Assembly: GCA_013297995.1 (NCBI GenBank)
Contig: JAAFJB010000022.1
Span: 1-43,251 of the forward strand
Reading direction: 5' to 3'
Length of the DNA: 43,251 bases
From: Chitinophagales bacterium
Lineage (GTDB): Bacteria > Bacteroidota > Bacteroidia > Chitinophagales > Chitinophagaceae
This document shows, piece after piece, positions 43,176 to 43,251 of the stretch. The notes under the pieces were generated by a model. It worked only from the letters and a program-made list of their open reading frames with translations. It was not told the DNA's origin and searched no databases. Made by a program: the position numbers and the translations under genes. Position 1 is the stretch's first letter, and every line of letters starts with the position of its first letter.

Positions 43176-43251
43176 ATGAAGTATATGCTCCTGTTTTTTA
43201 CACTCTTATTTATGATAGCCTGTAAAAGCAATGAAACCCAAACCACAGAAA
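43176..43251 (+). CDS. Lipoprotein, N-terminus only (cut by the window edge)
   Basis: The first 25 codons encode a lipoprotein signal peptide, MKYMLLFFTLLFMIAC, with the lipobox FMIAC (cysteine 16), followed by KSNETQTTE. The rest lies beyond the window, so the mature protein cannot be identified. A -7 element precedes it at 43150-43157, divergent from the ABC-F gene. Confidence 0.75.
   Translation, partial: MKYMLLFFTLLFMIACKSNETQTTE

Overview
This 43 kb window looks like an ordinary chromosomal stretch of a Bacteroidota bacterium, probably a member of the Chitinophagaceae. That placement is inferred from gene content and codon style, not from a marker gene. The evidence is the AT-rich DNA, the near absence of Shine-Dalgarno sequences, repeated matches to the Bacteroidota promoter (TTTG, about 20 nt, TAnnTTTG), a TonB receptor with a carboxypeptidase-regulatory N-terminus, a TamL lipoprotein, a type IX secretion plug-domain protein, a Porin_10-type porin and a HYC_CC_PP protein. 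I see no insertion sequence, phage, CRISPR array or tRNA.

Layout. Positions 1-5.3 kb hold a leftward CLC-type anion transporter of the fluoride-exporter-like kind. It is followed by a regulated uptake unit: overlapping palindromes, a near-consensus promoter, a 37-residue leader peptide ending in Cys-Cys-Phe-Glu, a TonB receptor and a DUF2490 protein. From 5.3 to 19 kb come DNA repair (AlkB-like) and translation or RNA-modification genes (rimO, proS, truB, a TrmH/SpoU methyltransferase), interleaved with envelope genes (FadL-like barrel, Trp/Asn/Gly-rich lipoprotein, tamL, LolC/E-like permease, T9SS plug protein), then a cold-shock gene with a strong terminator and a purine nucleoside phosphorylase. 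From 19 to 23 kb there is a porin and a three-gene secreted or outer-membrane set with metal-binding Cys/His motifs, probably for copper or another soft metal. From 23 to 27 kb a leftward operon encodes a histidine kinase, RluE and IspH.

From 27 to 31 kb lie uup, an FKBP isomerase, the signal recognition particle RNA gene (ffs) and a fructose-6-phosphate aldolase, then two small uncharacterised genes. From 31 to 33 kb ykgJ and namZ are translationally coupled. From 33 to 39.6 kb the topoisomerase IV genes parE and parC bracket two small genes (DUF1835 and a cupin), followed by a CvfB-like RNA-binding protein, ending in a 15-bp terminator. The right end has a phytase-like lipoprotein, a second ABC-F ATPase and the first 25 codons of another lipoprotein.

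The most promising unexplained signal is upstream of the TonB receptor: an operator-like palindrome sits on the -33 element, and a Cys-Cys leader peptide follows the promoter. This suggests sulfur or cysteine control of an outer-membrane uptake system. Also notable are five convergent gene pairs whose stop codons abut or overlap, several candidate leaderless mRNAs, and the unusual parE-to-parC operon. No window-scale novel system is proven here.
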